This document shows, in pieces, positions 62,351 to 64,000 of a DNA stretch of 64,000 nt. Source of the DNA: RHKX01 sp963745755 (GTDB taxonomy: Bacteria > Actinomycetota > Thermoleophilia > Solirubrobacterales > 70-9); the NCBI GenBank assembly GCA_963745755.1, contig CAVUYP010000001.1, forward strand, positions 2,604,001 to 2,668,000. Direction: 5' to 3'. The notes below the pieces were generated by a model, which had not been told where the DNA came from, ran no database searches, and saw only the letters and a program-made list of their open reading frames with translations. A program made the position numbers and the translations under genes. How positions within the stretch are numbered: position 1 is the stretch's first letter; each line of letters begins with the position of its first letter.

Positions 62351-63277
62351 TCAGCCGGCCAGGCCCCGTGCCCGGGCCTGCCTGATTCCCCGCCGGGTGA
62401 CAATGCCGCTGCCGATCGTGAAGACGACCTTCGACGCCGGCAGCCGGTAGCCGGCGCGGGTGTGTGGGCAGTACAGGGCGCGGCCGTCGCCCACGTCCAG
62501 CCAGCCCGTGTAGATCCGCTGCTCCTGGCCGATCATCCGCGGCCGGAACCGATGCGCCGTCAGGCCGGCCCGGCGACCGCCGGGCGGCCGCACCGATGCC
62601 GGAACCACGAGCTCGGCTCCGTCCGGCCCGCCGCCGGTCGCGGCGACGGCGACGGCCATCGGCAGCCCGTCGGCGCCGGCCCAGCCGAGCAGCGCGTGCG
62701 GCAGCCGCTCGACCTCGGCGGCGAGCCGGGCGGCGTCGGTGCGCGGCGCGGTGCCGTTCCTCGGCGGCGACTGAGGCGGCGGCGGGCCCGGGAGCGGCTC
62801 GCCGTGAACGGTCGGCTCGCCGGCGCAGTCGAGCGTCGGCCAGACGACGATCCGGCGCACCGCGACGGTGATCGCCACCCGCTGCCAGTAGTAGACGTCG
62901 AGCCAGTGTCCGGCGAGGCCGCCCCTGATCGGCCCGAGGAAGTGCTCCCATTGCGGCCGGATCGACTGCAGCCAGGCGCGGTCCGGCGGCGCGACCGAGG
63001 CCGTCCCCTGGACGAGCACGAACTCGGTCCGGTCGCTGTCGGCATGGTCGCGGGCGTGGTAGGCGACGGCGACGTCGGGGTTGGCGCGGATCCGGTCGAG
63101 CTTCTTCCAGAGGCCGAGCGACGTCGTCACCGTCACCGTCCCCGTCTCGCGGTCGCGCAGACCGAGCGGCGCCATCGGGGTGACGACGGCCCCGCGGGCC
63201 GGGGTCAGGTACACGAACGCGGCCGCGAGGTCGCCGGCGATGACCTCGTCGATCTCGTCCGTCCACCCGATCGCCAT
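62351..63277 (-). CDS. Split-barrel flavin/F420-type protein
   Basis: 308 residues. The N-terminal half (TDEIDEVIAGDLAAAFVYLT, TPMAPLGLRDRETGTVTVTT, NPDVAVAYHARDHADSDRTE) resembles the pyridoxamine oxidase-like split barrel that binds FMN or F420. The C-terminal half (LLGWAGADGLPMAVAVAATG, RALYCPHTRAGYRLPASKVV) looks like a second split barrel. Two-barrel proteins of this type are common in actinobacteria with unknown substrates. The ATG is 6 bases after TAGGTT on the minus strand. Confidence 0.72.
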   Translation of the reverse strand: MAIGWTDEIDEVIAGDLAAAFVYLTPARGAVVTPMAPLGLRDRETGTVTVTTSLGLWKKLDRIRANPDVAVAYHARDHADSDRTEFVLVQGTASVAPPDRAWLQSIRPQWEHFLGPIRGGLAGHWLDVYYWQRVAITVAVRRIVVWPTLDCAGEPTVHGEPLPGPPPPQSPPRNGTAPRTDAARLAAEVERLPHALLGWAGADGLPMAVAVAATGGGPDGAELVVPASVRPPGGRRAGLTAHRFRPRMIGQEQRIYTGWLDVGDGRALYCPHTRAGYRLPASKVVFTIGSGIVTRRGIRQARARGLAG

Positions 63278-63341
63278 GCCGGAAACCTAGCGGCCGGCGC
63301 CCGGCTGGAAAGGGTGGCGGGGACGCCGGTAGCCTTCAGCC
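63278..63341. promoter_or_regulatory. Divergent leaderless promoters before the acyl-CoA mutase gene
   Basis: The minus-strand TAGGTT (63284-63289) is 6 bases from ATG 63277; the plus-strand TAGCCT (63330-63335) is 6 bases from ATG 63342. Confidence 0.5.
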
Positions 63342-64000
63342 ATGGCGATCGAGCCCGGATCGGAGCGGCGAGCTCATCAGTGGTTGGAGGAGCAGTACGC
63401 CCGCGAGCGTGAGCGCGACGTCGCTTTCGAGTCGCTGTCGGGCCATCCGATCAACCCCCTCTATACGGCGGAGGATCTCTCCGGCCACGACGCCGAGCGC
63501 GACGAGGGCTTCCCGGGCTCGTTCCCCTACACCCGCGGGGTCTACCCCTCGATGTACAGGGGGCGGCTCTGGACGATGCGGCAGTTCGCCGGCTTCGGCA
63601 CCGTCGAGGAGACCAACGAGCGGTTCCGCTACCTGCTCGGGCATGGTCAGACCGGCCTGTCGACAGCGTTCGACATGCCGACTCTCATGGGTCTCGATTC
63701 GGATCATCAGAGGTCCTACGGCGAGGTCGGCGTCGAGGGCGTCGCCCTCGACACGGTCGACGACATGGAGACCCTCTTCGACGGCATCCCGCTCGACGAG
63801 GTCACGGTCTCGATGACGATCAACGCGCCGGCGGCGATCCTGCTCGCCTTCTACGTCGTCGCCGCCGAGGAGAAGGGGATCGGCCCGGAGCGGCTCGGCG
63901 GCACGATCCAGACCGACATCCTCAAGGAGTACATCGCCCAGAAGGAGTGGTGCTTCCCGATCGAGCCGGCGATGCGGCTCGTCACCGACATGGTCGAGTG
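63342..64000 (+). CDS. Acyl-CoA mutase large subunit, isobutyryl-CoA mutase-like (cut by window end)
   Basis: The first ~219 residues of a B12-dependent acyl-CoA mutase; the rest is beyond the window. The family core is GVYPSMYRGRLWTMRQFAGF, TGLSTAFDMPTLMGLDSDHQ, GIPLDEVTVSMTINAPAA and GTIQTDILKEYIAQKEW. Aligning to Propionibacterium methylmalonyl-CoA mutase, Tyr89 corresponds to Phe82 here (RQF) and Arg207 to Gln200 (EYIAQ). Those two changes are the known isobutyryl-CoA mutase signature. I therefore favour isobutyryl-CoA/butyryl-CoA interconversion over methylmalonyl-CoA. The B12 domain may be encoded separately, as for ICM. Confidence 0.85.
   Translation, partial: MAIEPGSERRAHQWLEEQYARERERDVAFESLSGHPINPLYTAEDLSGHDAERDEGFPGSFPYTRGVYPSMYRGRLWTMRQFAGFGTVEETNERFRYLLGHGQTGLSTAFDMPTLMGLDSDHQRSYGEVGVEGVALDTVDDMETLFDGIPLDEVTVSMTINAPAAILLAFYVVAAEEKGIGPERLGGTIQTDILKEYIAQKEWCFPIEPAMRLVTDMVE

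Noticed and set aside
63342..64000. Methylmalonyl-CoA mutase as the final call
   Set aside because: Phe and Gln replace the Tyr and Arg that hold the methylmalonyl carboxylate.

Overview
The window is GC-rich bacterial DNA with dense, mostly intact genes. Gene content points to an actinobacterium, most likely class Thermoleophilia (Solirubrobacterales-like). Pointers are an NHEJ polymerase of the LigD type, ergothioneine genes, a methyltransferase-GH57-GT4 cluster like that of mycobacteria, an ArsA/Get3-like ATPase pair and several PRC-barrel proteins. This placement is an inference from gene content; no rRNA or tRNA gene was seen.

Layout. 1-9.7 kb: DNA ligase end, LigD-type polymerase, crotonase, methyltransferase, GST-like protein, pyruvate kinase, CtpE-like P-type ATPase, cupin and an F420/flavin-type oxidoreductase. 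9.7-13.7 kb: receptor-like Ser/Thr kinase, a secreted protein between two copies of a palindromic repeat, and an FHA regulator. 13.7-18.3 kb: three-gene proton-translocating transhydrogenase, PRC-barrel and LapA-like proteins, and a protein with a pilin-like anchor. 18.3-24.3 kb: egtB-egtD followed by a four-gene OpuC-type ABC transporter and a strong terminator. 24.3-33.6 kb: class II fructose bisphosphatase, rpoD with a clear promoter, pilT, an HxlR regulator and an unknown acidic protein. 33.6-38.3 kb: ArsA-like ATPase pair diverging from an adaptor-like gene, parA and ftsZ. 38.3-50.3 kb: gamma-glutamyltransferase, Lon-domain protein, adenylate cyclase, DipZ, the methyltransferase-GH57-GT4 cluster, a FAD oxidase and an acetyltransferase. 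50.3-64 kb: MeaB, PRC-barrel and DivIVA-like coiled-coil proteins, acyl-CoA dehydrogenase, leucyl aminopeptidase, thiolase, amidase, dehydrogenase, and the start of an acyl-CoA mutase whose substrate residues match isobutyryl-CoA mutase.

Two signals run across the whole window. First, more than twenty genes start 5 to 10 bases after a TAnnnT-type -10 box with no Shine-Dalgarno sequence, which suggests leaderless transcripts. This rule helps choose starts, including an apparent ATC start for egtB. Second, about a dozen otherwise well conserved genes contain apparent +1 frameshifts. Nearly all can be read as a codon whose third position is written twice with two synonymous alternatives (for example ctc/ctg as ctcg). 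That pattern fits merged strain variants in the assembly better than real gene decay, and I treat these genes as functional.

Fatty-acid and branched-chain acyl-CoA breakdown is a theme: crotonase, acyl-CoA dehydrogenase, thiolase, MeaB and the mutase. The egt genes and their transporter, and the polysaccharide cluster, are the most informative multi-gene units.
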